Shown: positions 24,830 to 36,759 of the stretch, one piece after another
Layout of the letters: the number at the start of each line of letters is the position of its first letter
How positions within the stretch are numbered: the stretch's first letter is position 1
NCBI GenBank assembly: GCA_013368445.1
Contig: JAACJO010000006.1
Location: forward strand, 1,674,001 to 1,738,000
Direction: 5' to 3'
Length of the DNA: 64,000 nt
Source: Leucocoprinus leucothites
Taxonomy: Eukaryota > Basidiomycota > Agaricomycetes > Agaricales > Agaricaceae
Made by a program: the position numbers and the translations under genes
Notes under the pieces: model-generated
Databases searched by the model: none
Seen by the model: only the letters and a program-made list of their open reading frames with translations
What the model was told of the DNA's origin: nothing

Positions 24830-25879
24830 CTAGTTGGTAGCAGTAGGCGTCTTCAAGGTTAAGGAGACCGTATTTTTCTCCGGGGCAACAGTCAACCCCG
24901 CGAACCAGGTGTGCTTCATCAATTTATCGACTTGTTTCATGCCTTCAACGGGAGGACCGGAGCTAGTAGCACTGGTGGTGATGGCAGCGCTAGATGTCGA
25001 TGGAACAGCAGAGACTGGGGAAAAAGTAGCTGGGGATGAGGGAGAAATAGCGGCCATCGATGGACGCGACGTGGTCTCTGAGACAAATGATGCCCTGCGC
25101 CTTTTGTCAGCAGCGTCCTCGACACGCATACGCTGCTTGCCAGAGAGCGACTCTAGCTCTGCGCCCCGTACGCCATGACGATCCAAATAATTGTACAGGG
25201 CGCTTAGTAGGTCGCCAACTGTGATGCCAACTTCTCTTGGCTCTTGGACCTGAGGTGCCGATACAGGGACAACATTGACGACGCTCGGGGGAGTTGCGAT
25301 AGGCAAGCCAGGAGGGGGACTTGTCAAAGGGAGAGGGATGACGCGCAACGTAGGCCTCGGTGGCGGAGGGGTGCCAGAGGGTCTTGGCTGAGCAATTGAT
25401 GCCGACGACGAACGACCATGGACAAGAGTGTTATGTGAGGCAGGCGGTGGATAAGCAGGGACAGTGTTCCTGGTACCGGCACCGCCAAGAGGCCTCTTTC
25501 CAGCGGAAACAAAACACTCCCAATACAGCGGAAATTCACACTTAACCTTTAATAAAGGTAGAGGGGGAGTTGTAGCAAACTCATCGAGAGTCTCCTGAGA
25601 GAGCTTCGTGCCGAGATTTTCGACATATTGTGCAACCTTGAGCGGATCCTCGCGGACATCCCAGAGGATGCGAGAAACTATCCCCTCAGCGACTGGTTCT
25701 TGTGAAGTTTGAAGGAGAGGGTGTAGGGTGAAGCTCGGTTCCTCTTCTTGCTGTTGAGGACCCGGAGATGGGGAAGGAAGGGAGCGAGTCGATGAGGTGG
25801 AGGGGGAGGACGAAGATTGAGGTGTACCTCGGGCTGTTTCACCCGGCACCAAAAATCGTGTGCGATGAGTGGAGGGCAT
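24830..25879 (-). CDS. DUF6699-type protein (copy B, with long Pro/Ser-rich insert)
   Basis: Intronless; 349 residues from the ATG giving MPSTHRTRFLVPG, which matches the start of copy A. The core blocks occur in the same order as in copy A: SRILWDVREDP, PLPLLKVKCEFPLYWECF, EVGITVGDLLSALYNYLDRHG, then RVEDAADKRRRAS, GMKQVDKLMKHTWFAGLTV and a final VSLTLKTP strand. Copy B differs by Pro/Ser-rich stretches inserted between the second strand and the GITVGDLL helix, and again before the C-terminal strands. Function is unknown. A TATA element sits about 90 nt upstream. An upstream in-frame ATG at 25927 exists, but the paralogue comparison favours the shorter protein. Confidence 0.78.
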   Translation of the reverse strand: MPSTHRTRFLVPGETARGTPQSSSSPSTSSTRSLPSPSPGPQQQEEEPSFTLHPLLQTSQEPVAEGIVSRILWDVREDPLKVAQYVENLGTKLSQETLDEFATTPPLPLLKVKCEFPLYWECFVSAGKRPLGGAGTRNTVPAYPPPASHNTLVHGRSSSASIAQPRPSGTPPPPRPTLRVIPLPLTSPPPGLPIATPPSVVNVVPVSAPQVQEPREVGITVGDLLSALYNYLDRHGVRGAELESLSGKQRMRVEDAADKRRRASFVSETTSRPSMAAISPSSPATFSPVSAVPSTSSAAITTSATSSGPPVEGMKQVDKLMKHTWFAGLTVAPEKNTVSLTLKTPTATN

Positions 25880-25970
25880 TGTGGATGACAGCTTGACAGC
25901 TAATACTGATGCTGAGATCGTGTTCAACGGAAGAATGGGAAACGACGGTCAAGGCTGTCGATGTCACGAT

Positions 25971-25978
25971 ATTATATA
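25971..25978 (-). promoter_or_regulatory. Probable TATA box of DUF6699 copy B
   Basis: TATATAAT on the minus strand, 92 nt upstream of the chosen start codon. Confidence 0.5.
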
Positions 25979-27492
25979 GAGAACAATAGGCAGACCCGTG
26001 GTTGGCGTGCTGGTGGTGAAGTAAATCCTATGATGCGTAGGACGGAAGGATGTATGGCATGGTAATGATGGCCAAGTACCGCCCTCCTTATATATGCGTC
26101 GGGGGCTGTATCACGTTCCCGTGCTACGATGACGCATTGAGTATGAGCTTTGAACCATAGCCCACATAACGCGGTCGTGACGCGAGGATATGGGTTTGTT
26201 ATGGACTGTTCCAAGAAGGGTGCACGTGGTGAATTAAGATACATGGGGAGGTATTTTTGTCATCCATTGATCCAGGAAAATGAGAGCAAAGGCCGAGTTG
26301 AACGAGACAGCAATCATCCGTCCGCAGAGAATGGGAACAATAGTTTGCAAAATAGGGTTGATCGATCGTTTGATGATCTGCGGAAAGATGCAGAACGAAA
26401 TAGGGTCGTGGAGGCAGGATTGGATTCGGAACCCGATCGACTTCGGGAAAATGAAAGGGGGATGAATGCAAGAAGTAAATTCAACGATTTCTTTGCAAAC
26501 ATGCACCGCCCAAGTTTGATAGGGGCTCGACAGACTTTGTCATCCTAACAAGGGTGTAAAGCGCATGTCGGCACAAGAGCATTTTCCGAGGGTTCCTGTG
26601 TCGAAACTGGCGAGAGGCGATTTCCGGAAGCATAGTAGAATATCATGGAAGGTTACTGAATAAAGACGGTTAGACAGAATGTGCCTGACGATTGAATGTA
26701 GCGTTGGGAAGGAGTTTGGGGTGCAACCGGAGGCTGCGATGGCGGTTTGTCGAACAGGAAATAGGTGGGAGGCAAATGCAACACCGCCTCATTCCAAAAG
26801 CGTACCGTCCAACTCCGGGAGGAAAATCCCCGCTGAATGATACTCGAGGTGAGAAAGCAGGTCAAAGGGCTTTGAATTTTTGGATTAGGAACCGATGCTG
26901 TTTTGGGGAAATTCTGCGCAGAGTGAGAGTATGTAAGATTGTTGACGCGTGTGTATGACTCCCGATGATTCATAGAGCATCGTTTTGACAGTTCGTTTCT
27001 GGGTTGAGATGAAACTGAGGCGGGTGAATGGATACGCCCTCTTGCAGCCGCATGTCATCGAAAGCACTGGAAGATAGTGTCTTGAGCAAGGTGATTTGAA
27101 CTTGTATAGGAGGACGAGTGTCGTCCAGGGAATCAACAGACCCTTTGTTAGCGCTACTGGTAGCTTATGTTTTGGCGCCCGGAAAGCCTTCGGAGATGGC
27201 TGGTGGGCCGGGGAGGCTGTAACAATAACTTGACCGCCACCGCAATTGTTTCAATGTTTCAATGCAAGCAGAGCTTCTTTTGCGTTCAAGGAATATCATA
27301 GAATTTGTAGCGAAGGTCTCCTGTTCCATCTCCATCAGCATACTCACCATTGCTCACCAGGACGGCTAGTTTATTTCGAACTCCGGCCCGTTGAGGCCTT
27401 GACCATCACCGCAAGCGTATCCTATTTTGGTATAGATGCCGAAACGGGTTCAGGCCCGAAAGTTCTTCAGACAGACACTGGTACACCCACTC
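25979..27492. other. Divergent intergenic region
   Basis: About 1.5 kb between DUF6699 copy B (-) and the Atg43-like gene (+). It should contain both promoters. No coding sequence is supportable. Confidence 0.4.
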
Positions 27493-28128
27493 ATGGCATC
27501 TCACCGGGATAACCGCATTGCGGACTACGATGATGATATATTCGATGAAGATAGACACCACGACAGTCACCAACACAAGGCCAAACTTCCTGTCATACCA
27601 GACTTGCGTTTCGAGTACAGCTACTTGCGGAGTATTAGGCCGTATGTCCACGTTGAACGGCTAGGCGAAGGTCCCAGGCCAGCTCAACAGCAGCGCCCTT
27701 TGAGCGCGGAAGAGTTGCTCAGTGACTATGAGAAGGTGGAGCTACCAGGGGAGGTGTCACGGGGCGATGCAGAAGAACAGAGTTCTGTCCAGAGTCCGAG
27801 TACAGGTCCAAAGGAGATTATACATGTGCAATGGAAGAGGGTCATCTGGGTGACAACGCGGGACCAAGTGATAAGTCCATTACTTCAAGGAGCTCTGTGG
27901 TGCGTCTTGAAACATTTTTATGGATTTCTTTCATGATGCTGACCAGCCGCCGACAGGGCAATTGCGAGTTATTTCTTGACTCCGTATTCGGCGAACTTGG
28001 GTTCAAAATTAGGTCACCTCATGCATGCGAAAGCTCCTCAGACAGAGGGTAACGCTGCTGGTTGGCTTCGGAAATGGGTAAAGAGCTTGGGTTTGACGTC
28101 AAAATCGGCGGAGGAATCGAAAAGATAG
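27493..28128 (+). CDS. Atg43/DUF1770-like protein, candidate mitophagy receptor
   Basis: Two exons (27493-27899, 27957-28128; 57-nt intron) give 192 residues. The acidic N-terminus (DYDDDIFDED) is followed by LPVIPDLRFEYSYLRSIRPYV, with the PDLRFE-SYL core typical of the fungal DUF1770 family. A Ser/Glu-rich linker then leads to WVTTRDQVISPLLQGALW, the second conserved block, and a hydrophobic C-terminal segment (ALWAIASYFLTPYSANLG). In fission yeast the family member Atg43 is an outer-mitochondrial-membrane protein that recruits Atg8 for mitophagy. Family assignment rests on the two conserved blocks; the mitochondrial and autophagy role here is inferred. I did not confirm an Atg8-binding motif. 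The start is the ATG giving MASHRDN; one upstream in-frame ATG (27436) is less likely. Confidence 0.68.
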
Positions 28129-28362
28129 TTGGATAGAGTCAAATCATGATGTTGTGCCGAATGCTCATAGAGCCATCCGACTTGGCCTGACAGGAGCACG
28201 AGGTTTATAGACGCCACCTTTCGCACAGTTCGAGAACCATCCTAGTTCCTTTGTCGCCCATGGATATCAGGAGTGACAATGTAAAATCATCCTAGTGCGA
28301 TCAAAGGAGTCCATAACAATAGTATCTCAACACGTTACAGTAATGATATCACGGTGAATAAT

Positions 28363-29333
28363 TTAGTGTACTTTAACCTCCAACCACTCATTGACCCACA
28401 TGTACCGCGAGAACGACACATAAAGCCAGCGGAACCAAACCAGCTGGCTGTGATGCATCTGCATCGCGTGTAAGGCGCGTAGATATTCTGGGATGCCGGA
28501 AACAAACACCGGGATTCCTCGAGCGTTCAGTTTGGGGTCATGTCTCGTTAGTGGTAGACCAGTACTTAAAGCGGTCTCCCTTTCAGCAAAATTTATCAAG
28601 TGCCCGAACACACGGGCTAGCATCAGGTCGAATTTGGCGAGGAGTGGTGCGATGATGGACGTGTACTTGGCGTACACGGGAACAGTCATCAGGGTGTAGA
28701 GGCGGGGTGTTGGGTGGTCGGCTGCATGTAGAGTTTGCATGAGACGCGTGACACCATTTGGAAGTGACTTGTGGTTCGGGTGATAGGATATACCCTCATA
28801 GTCGAATGTCAAGATCTATTATGGGTGGATAAGTGAAGGAAGAAACGACTCTGACAGAACCAACCGTGTCTATCTTATTGCTGGCGACATATTCATTGAT
28901 GACGTTGCTTATCACTTCAGTGTCCCAAACGGCGGTAAAGTTATCTTGTAGGTCTCTATCCAAGTATGAGCCCCAGATTCTCCACCCCGTTTTCGGTAGG
29001 AGATTCCACCCACGGATGGTCGACAATCCATCGTCGTTCAGCAGGTACACCGAGTACTTCATAGCTTGCATGATACTCTCTCTGTCTTATTGCACCAAGG
29101 CCGTCCGCATTGCCGATAGATAAACATAGAGAGGAAATCTCAAGGTTTTCTTGAGTAGCATTCAATCTTAGGATGGTAGGCGCGAAGAACATGCATTCGT
29201 CGTCTGGGTGAGCAGTGAGTATGAGAACCCGGGCATGGCCATTGTTTGTGGTGAAGCTTCCAGTATCAAATGGGTGGATGAGAAAAGCAATGAGGAGGGA
29301 AAGAAAGAGGATGATGGTTGTTGGTCGTAACAT
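28363..29333 (-). CDS. GPI12: N-acetylglucosaminyl-phosphatidylinositol de-N-acetylase (PIG-L/Gpi12)
   Basis: Catalyses the second step of GPI-anchor synthesis, removing acetate from GlcNAc-PI at the ER membrane. The N-terminus MLRPTTIILFLSLLIAFLI is a membrane anchor. The zinc-binding motif is LTAHPDDECMFFAP; later come SIGNADGLGAIRQRE and HPDLQDNFTAVWD. The second metal-ligand region is FDYEGISYHPNHKS, containing the HPNH signature. Three exons join in frame: the first junction falls within HPDLQ, the second just before ILTFDYEG. Length is about 270 residues, usual for the family. The gene converges with the Atg43-like gene, 234 bp between stops. Confidence 0.92.
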
Positions 29334-30149
29334 ATTTCGTGAATGGAGTAGCCGCTGGACTGGTGAATCAGATATTTTTGATCGATTGATCCGGTGGCTG
29401 AGTGGTTCATGGCCCATGCCTCCGGCAGCCTATTCAGATCCAGATATCTTTCCAAGGTCGTTTCTTGATATTGTATGAGCTTTGGAAGCTTGTAATTACA
29501 TCTTATCATGATGATGTTTGATGAGAGGTAAGATTCGTTACTAAAGGAAACAACCTTGGAAGCTACACTTCGAACGGGCCAGTGGCAAGACGGTGGCTGA
29601 GCGGCTGTAATATACTGTTTTCTTTCAAAAATAGTGAATTGTGGTTTTGTCTGAAGGTAGACAAACTACTGAAGCACTGAGGAAGAACCATCCATGAGCG
29701 CAACGCTTCTTTGAGGAGCAGCCTAAGTTTCGACTAGAATAGACACTCCATAATCTACACCTGGTACGTATTACATCAAACACCATATCTGCACCCACAG
29801 TTTCAACTTCATCATGTATCATGATAGCAAGTCCTGGACCACTTCTAGCAGAATCACAGCTTCAACGGGCTTGAGTGCTTTCTGATAAGAGCTTGCCATT
29901 AATCGGGGAAATATGTATTTCCCGAATACTACAAATTACTACTTAACTCCTCAGAGAGCCAAATCATAGCACTCCTCCTTGTTGGTAGACAAGTTGTGGT
30001 TTGTGGTTCCCCTGGCACCGTGGGTCCAAAATATTTGATTAACTTATTAGCTGTTGTCACATCATGAACGTGATAACGTGATACGTTAAATCAAACCGCC
30101 TGGTTTTTGCATCCCGTCTTTTACGTCAACCAGCTTGTCATATCCCATC
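29334..30149. other. Divergent promoter region
   Basis: 816 bp between the start of the GPI12 gene (-) and that of the RRM-like gene (+). No distinct gene or TATA element is convincing. Confidence 0.4.
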
Positions 30150-33100
30150 ATGCATGGCTCTGGTACTCGAGACTCACCCATTGCGATAGACGACGAGTCT
30201 GAAGACGAAAATGTTATCACCTATGGACACCGAGCCTATTCTTTTACCCCGCCTGATGATCTCCTATTATCTCCTCGTCCTGGAACCTTTCTCTCGACTG
30301 TATCGCGACCACGTCTCACCGCCATGCCTACACAAGCCCAGAAAGAAGGTGAGATAATACGGGACAACCTTCAATAATGAGTTCTTTGTCTAATGTGGTC
30401 CGAATTCAGGCTCGAAGCAACCTCGAAAACGAAAGCACAAGGGAGTTGCAGCCCCAACACAAAGTCTCCCGGCTGGGCTATCCGTTCAACATCACCAGCA
30501 GAACTCCGTTCTTCCTCCAGTCAAACAAGAGATTCCAGTAGATGGCACCAAATTCAACGAACATCTAAAAGAGAGCAAGAGGCAGAAGAAACTACGTGCA
30601 AAACTCGAGCGTGAAAGGCTCGCCCAGGAGCTACGAGCAAAAGCCACCGGGAAACAAAAAGCACCTAATGTCAATATCCTATCTGCTGGACAAGATCAAC
30701 GCGCACAAATTTCCACACAATATATACCTCTGCAAGATGAAAACGCGCCTCCTGCCAAGCGAGCTAAACATAGCAAGTCTACGGCTATCATGACCCACCC
30801 ATTGGACCGTATGCCCTTAGCGTCTGGCCCTGTTCCAGGTCCTTCAGAGAAACCAGCCTCACAATCTGCTGCATCCACGTCATATGGAATTCGCCTTGAA
30901 GCGGCCCAGACATTTCATCTACCCGACCCCTCTTCCGTACCACCACCGACGATCGCCCCTCTAGAACCTCACTACTTTGGAGATCATGTACCCTCCCTGC
31001 CTCCCCGCCCTCCTGTCTCCCAAGTTCCTTTTGATTCTTATATGGATCCGGCTTCTATGATGTCCAGCATGCAAATGCAATCCCAATACGGAATGGAGTT
31101 TGATCCTTTGCTTCCCTGGTTGTACATGTCTATGGGTGCCTTTCCCCCGCCCATGTCTATGAATCCTATACCTATGCCCTCTATGCCTATGCAAGCTGCC
31201 CCTACAGACCAGCCATTGCCGCATGCGAATCCGGCGCCGCAAAAGGCAGCGTCGAACACGAAATCAAAAGCTGCAAAACACAAGCAGAAGTCTGAAACCA
31301 TACAACTTCCTCAACGTCCATCTCTTCCCGAAAAACCTTTCACTATTCGAGCATTCATCCGAGGCAGCGAAGATTGGGCGCAATCAGTCTCGTACCTTCC
31401 CATCGGAAAACCTGATCTCCAGTTCAAACATGGCATCTTTCCTATCATCCCCTCCATCATGCTCCCGTCCAGCCGCTCCAAGTTGCCATCAGGCCCGGCT
31501 ACGGACCAAAGCTCCTATGTCCCTGGCATTCTCTCGACCCTTGTCCTTGAGAATGTGCCAAAGCAATCCTGCAAAATTTCTTGGGTAGAGAAATGGTGTT
31601 TTGGCGTGACGGGCACTCAGCCAAAGCAGGTTCTTCTTGGTCCGAGGAGAGCACTCGTAGAGTTTCGTGAGCCCGGAGATGCGGTCAAAGCTTGGGCCAG
31701 TCGTAGATTGGGTACAGATGGCCTTGGCAATCGTGTCTCATGCGGCCAAGCGGGCGAGATGCAGAATATGGTGGCCTATTGGTATAGACCAGATTTAGAG
31801 CAAGAGAAAGGTTTACTAGAACTCTGGAAGCACTCGAAAAAGATGTTACCGGAAATCACGAACGTGACGGTAGTGAAGAATGAGAATGTCGTGCTTCGGG
31901 CGGTAGAGGCGGCACTGGATGTAATTCGTGAAAAGATGGAGCCCAAAGAAAGGGAGGAGGGGGAGGTGGATGAATGTGAAAATGGCGAGGGGTGTGTTGA
32001 TAGGGTGATGGGGATAAACATCAACTCTCTTTCGCAGAACTGGTCGGCCCCAGATGTGAAAGGAGAGTTTAGAAAATTGGCTGAGCGGTTAGGGTTCCGG
32101 AAGAAATACGAGAATGCAGCGAGTGGTGGGATGAATGAAGATCATTTGCTCGTATGGGAGCAGCAAGAAACTGCGAGGATTGATCGGGCGAGGTCCATTG
32201 CGTATGCGAGACACAAGCGGGGAGAAGTCATACCACGAGCTCGGAAGAGGAAGCCTGAGGAGGATGAAGAAGGAGAGCTGAAAGAGCCGAAGAGGAAGCG
32301 AGCGCGAACAGCAGCCAGCGAAGATATCCTTGTCAGACAGTCATCTGCTCCCATGGCGACTGCCTCCACATCCACTGCTGCGGCTTCGGTGCAGTCCAAC
32401 TCTCAAACTACTTCATATGTTTCGACATCTACCTCTGCTGCTCCACCACCTGCCTTAAAGGCAGCAAAACCGGCAGTTTCGGTGGCCCCTCGCAGGGACG
32501 TCGAGCCTGCTAATACTCCGACCGTAACGTCTTTACCCTCAAAACCTTATGAGCCCCTACCCACGACATCAAATACCGATGCACCTCAATCGATGCTTGT
32601 CAGCGCTTTTGGTGGCCCCGTTTCAGCACCGCGCACCACTTCTAAGTTTACATTCTCCTCAATCGCGACATCTTCAGCTTCTAGCACATCTACACAGTGG
32701 ACCTCATCCGTCATCAAACCTCCCCGTGGTTTTGGTCTTTCGTTCGCGATACCTTCTCCTACGTCGATCTCGTCGCAAAGCAGCGGGACACAGTCGAGTT
32801 CGAAAGTGGCCGCTTTGCCTACGCCGCCTCTCTCCGTGCCACTTCTCGCCACGCCACTTCCCTTGAGCCAAGCCCGTGGCAAGAAACGAGCCCGAGAGGA
32901 CGATTCTGTTGGTGCCTCGACCTCGCGCGCGCTTCCTGTTCTTCGTCCTTCTGAGTTGTTGATTGCGGTTCAGCAGAAGCAAAAGAAGAGCGACGTGAAG
33001 GACTCGTTGGGTTTTGCGGGGGCGCCTGAGCTTCGTCCTTCAACTTTGTTGACCGTGGTCAAGGAGAAGGAGAAGGAAGAGGATTTACGCGCTTCACAGA

Positions 33101-34174
33101 CCTCCGAATCAGCTAAACCTGTTATGGGGTCGCCAGGCGCATGGGATCGTACATCCCATGGGGGGCGAAGTGGCGGTGCTGCCATGGTTGTTGATAACTT
33201 GATGACAGCCCCGTCTTTTTGGAGAGATGGTGAAGCGAGCCTGGCGAATGGACTGAGGGTCGATGGACAAGCTCTGGTGTCACAAACTTCCCCTCCCTTG
33301 TCAACCCTAGCCGCCCCCAACACACCCCCCTTAGCCCCTGCTATACCCGTTTCCGCTACTCCAGAACCCCAGGTCAAACTGAATCCAACGGCTTCCAAAC
33401 CTCTCGCTCCCGGGATTTCTCTTTCTCTTTCACAGATAGGCGAGAAGGACATCATGTCTGGCCCGATTTCAAGCATTTCATCGAGCGATATGGTCATTTC
33501 ACCAGTCTCTGAGAAGGCAATGGATTTTCCTCTGCCAGCCACGGTCACTGGAGTGAGTGCGGTGTCCAGTCAGGCTCCTGAAGACAAGATGCCTCTAGAA
33601 CCTGAACAAGCGATGCCTGCTCTCGCAATATCAGCAGTCCTGTCGGCTTCCACCCCAATTCCATCTACGATACCAGTCAAAGCTCTGATTCCTGCGCCCG
33701 TCAATACCATTTCGCCCAAGGCGTTGGCCGAACTCACCAAGATGTTGACCAGACCAAAGGAAGAGAGGCAAGCGTCCTTAGACAAGGAGTTCAAGGCGAC
33801 CAAGGACCTGATGGATCAGCTGATGGCCACTACGTGCAAGAAACAGAGGAAGAGGATCACTGACCTGTGGAAGGAGAAGATTCGGTGCGCTTCGTTTTTG
33901 ATTGGGGTGGCTTCGTGCGTCCACTGAAGTTTTTGCATGATGCTTCCTTTTTCTGGTTTCTCGCTGATAATTGTGGTTCCCGGCCTGGTTTCGCGGTTTC
34001 TTCACTCCGAATACGTGGTTGCTGATCAGGGTTATTGATGAGGTCACCAGAAGCATCAGGAACGACGGCAAAGTTTGGTATTCGCAAGAAACAAGCACCT
34101 GGATGCAGCTGCGCTGGCCCGATTCTCCGGATGGGGTTGGGGTGCTTGTGGTTAGCGATGATGAAGATCAGTGA
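30150..34174 (+). CDS. Large mostly disordered protein with an RRM-like segment
   Basis: Three exons (30150-30348, 30410-33884, 34030-34174) join in frame to 1272 residues. The N-terminus has DSPIAIDDESEDEN, a hydrophobic patch next to acidic residues resembling a SUMO-interacting motif. A basic coiled stretch (KESKRQKKLRAKLERER) follows. A Met/Pro-rich region comes next, then a folded-looking block around FTIRAFIRGSEDW to LGPRRALVEFREPGDAVKAWASR; its LVLENVP...ALVEF pattern resembles an RRM. A KRKPEEDEEGELKEPKRKR nuclear-localisation-like cluster precedes long Ser/Thr/Pro-rich sequence, and an acidic tail (VVSDDEDQ) ends the protein. Inferred: a nuclear protein, possibly RNA-linked. No named family is recognised. 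The last intron (145 nt) is longer than most here; without it the protein would end at 33927. The start is the first ATG; upstream in-frame codons are non-ATG. Confidence 0.72.
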
Positions 34175-35409
34175 AGACATCTAGGATTCGATGATGGCAG
34201 GTCCTTCACCAGATTGAGCGGCCCTTTGGATGCAAGGTATGTGACACCCACTACTCGGGTAGTCTTCCATTTGCGACACTTTTTTCGTCTCGCCTTGATC
34301 TCCTTATAGTCCTGTTTTGTTATTCGCCTCGCACATAGCACAGCTCACAGGGAGTACATTCTATTCTCGTAGTAGAAGCGTTTGTCTCTTAGAGTTTTGA
34401 TCAGGTCATCTATCTATTATTCTTCACCTACATTGCGTCACTGGTGAGTTGCTCGCTCAAATATTTCCTAAGGCTGATCATCCCAACAGGGTAATGCAGT
34501 GATACTCTACGTAATGATCTCGTACTATTTTCGACATCCAGTTCTCGCTGTTAACAATTGGCCACACACTTCTTTTCTGTTTTGCCCAAGTTGGGTTACC
34601 AATCATTTACTCCCGAGCGTTGTGAACTTCGATGTGAACTTCGATCTCGGACAGTGGTTCATAAAACCGGGCTGCAGTGTTCGTGACCCGGGTAACCGCT
34701 GACCGAGTTCTTTTATCTTATTTTTGGAGGAGTGTTTAACTAGATACGCCCTCCGGCACGTTTTCACTCTATTCTCTCGGTGTCCTCTCTTTTGCATTCA
34801 TGTTTCCCCTTTTCCCGTAGCTATCATTTAACCTCCACCTCCCGGAATTATCATGTATATACGCACTGTCGCATTGAACTGAATGATATCGCATCTGGCA
34901 TCTGGTTTGTTGCGTTCTTCGCATTGTAAGTAATTCCGAGGACCTCCAGCAGTAATAATGAATCTTACTACTGTAGTAGATCGGTTCCTTATCATCACGA
35001 TCGCTCCCTTATAATTCCACAAAATAATTTCTGCTGCTTGTGACATGTGTCGCTTGTCTAGAACCCGTCCTCGGAGTGGGTCCAAATCTACCTAACTCTG
35101 GCGCGATCAGCCAAGGAATATAGAATTATTTTTATCAACATTATGTACGCAGCGTGACGCAAACGGCCCTGAGCTTAGTGTAAACTTGAATCGAACAGGA
35201 CACTTTGGCCACACTTTGACTGGTCCTCTTTTTTTCTGCCAGGGATCTCGAGAACACGAGAGCAAGGTTGAAGCCCGACCAAGGACGCGCCTTTTAAAAC
35301 TGTTGTCTCCTCCTTTCTATACTTTCTGCGAGAATATCATTGTATAATAAGTATGTGTCTGTCAACTTGCGCTGGACAATGACTGATGATGATTTCGCAG
35401 CATCTTCTC
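34175..35409. other. Intergenic region with a probable 5'-UTR intron at its right end
   Basis: No gene is supportable in about 1.2 kb. At the right edge a clean donor (gtatgt, 35351) and acceptor (ttcgcag, ending 35400) define a 50-nt intron that would lie in the leader of the next gene. Confidence 0.4.
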
Positions 35410-36759
35410 ATGCGAGTCTACACAACCAATTACTACCGTTACTGGCGGAACAAGAAATATAGTGGCTCCAGTCATCCCGCCGCTGGCTACCCCAAAAGTC
35501 CAAGAAATTACGCCAATAGTTCGCATTTAGGATACTATCGTCCCACCAAAGAACGCCGCTGGAGAAGTAAATCTGCCACACGTATGCTCCCAATAGCCCA
35601 AAGAAGTTCCATCTCCCCACCTATTACCTATACTGAGAAGATAAGAAATCCGAGGATGGCCATGATGCTTAGGGCCAGGCAGATGAATAGGACGGATACG
35701 CCTTGGGCAATACGTCGAGGCTCCTCCGACAGACCTTCCACGAGACATACTACGCCTGCCCGACTGGAAAGAACGCCTACCAGAACCCAGGCGACACAAC
35801 CATCAACTTACATCAACACGCGTCCGAAAAACTACGGATCCTCTAGATTGGCTCTTTCTGCGCAACCACAGGCTGCTTCACAGGCTTCTCTTCGCACACT
35901 ACGATACGATAGACCATCCGCCCACGACAACTATAAGTTTTCTTCGCTTGGAAGCAACCCGTCTCGCAGGACAGAAACTCGGCTTCCACCCTCCAGGATG
36001 GATCCAACGGCCGACATGAGGAGTTCATTATGCCAATCGTTGGAACAAATTTCTATTGGCTCACAGGCTCCTACTAGGGGATACCCCATTCGCTCGCCCC
36101 TCTCTGGACCACAGATGTCTGGACTTTCAGAGCCGATGTCCTGTGCAGGCTCGAACCGACCGGATCAAAATATGTTCCGGCATGATCATCAACAATATTC
36201 TACGTTCCAGGCGCGGGCCCAAACGATCGAGACGGCTGTTCAGGCAGCAGCGCTACCAGCTCTTTCATCCATGAATAAAACCGACGCCAGATCCGTTCGA
36301 CATATGAGGTTGGATCAAATCTTGAGAGTTGATGCAGTTTACTGTTCGCCACAAACTAGACAGCCTGGACGGGATGTGCTACCCAGCTCATCAACGCTCA
36401 ACCCATATGGAGCGTCTATTCTCACCGCTCTGCCACCCGAATCACACTTTCGAGATATTGCTCCTGTCCAACTGAAGGAACTTCCTGCATCTTTGACCTC
36501 ACAAAGTCAGCATAATGATCTCTCCGCGAGAATGTCCCAGCCATCAACACGGATCTATGTCGCACCTCCTCTACCATCTGTAGATGCTTCATTTCAAGCG
36601 TTATCTCTGCCCTCACCGACCGCCAAAAGCAGTGCTCTTAGCATTCCTGGCATGATCTTGGGACACAGGGATTTGGAACTACCGCCGATACTCTCAATAT
36701 CCAGCGGGGACGCTCGTGGAGAACCTGCTCTGTCCACTAGCTCTGACTCTTCACTATAA
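35410..36759 (+). CDS. Unrecognised basic, Ser/Arg/Pro-rich protein
   Basis: A single uninterrupted frame of about 450 codons, too long to be chance in sequence of this composition. The predicted protein is rich in Arg, Ser, Thr and Pro, with few hydrophobic stretches, no signal peptide and no membrane segment, so it is probably largely disordered. Tyr- and Arg-rich residues dominate the N-terminal 100. No domain is recognised. The start is uncertain: an ATG at 35386 lies just inside a probable leader intron (35351-35400), so the ATG at 35410 is preferred. The frame ends after a Ser-rich tail (ALSTSSDSSL). Downstream sequence at 36923-37419 may belong to the same transcript. Confidence 0.5.
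   Translation: MRVYTTNYYRYWRNKKYSGSSHPAAGYPKSPRNYANSSHLGYYRPTKERRWRSKSATRMLPIAQRSSISPPITYTEKIRNPRMAMMLRARQMNRTDTPWAIRRGSSDRPSTRHTTPARLERTPTRTQATQPSTYINTRPKNYGSSRLALSAQPQAASQASLRTLRYDRPSAHDNYKFSSLGSNPSRRTETRLPPSRMDPTADMRSSLCQSLEQISIGSQAPTRGYPIRSPLSGPQMSGLSEPMSCAGSNRPDQNMFRHDHQQYSTFQARAQTIETAVQAAALPALSSMNKTDARSVRHMRLDQILRVDAVYCSPQTRQPGRDVLPSSSTLNPYGASILTALPPESHFRDIAPVQLKELPASLTSQSQHNDLSARMSQPSTRIYVAPPLPSVDASFQALSLPSPTAKSSALSIPGMILGHRDLELPPILSISSGDARGEPALSTSSDSSL

Noticed and set aside
30135..30149. Upstream extension of the RRM-like gene start
   Set aside because: The extended frame begins at TTG, not ATG; the first real ATG is at 30150.
32970..33548. 192-codon minus-strand frame
   Set aside because: Shadow of the long exon of the 30150-34174 gene; composition mirrors the sense codons.
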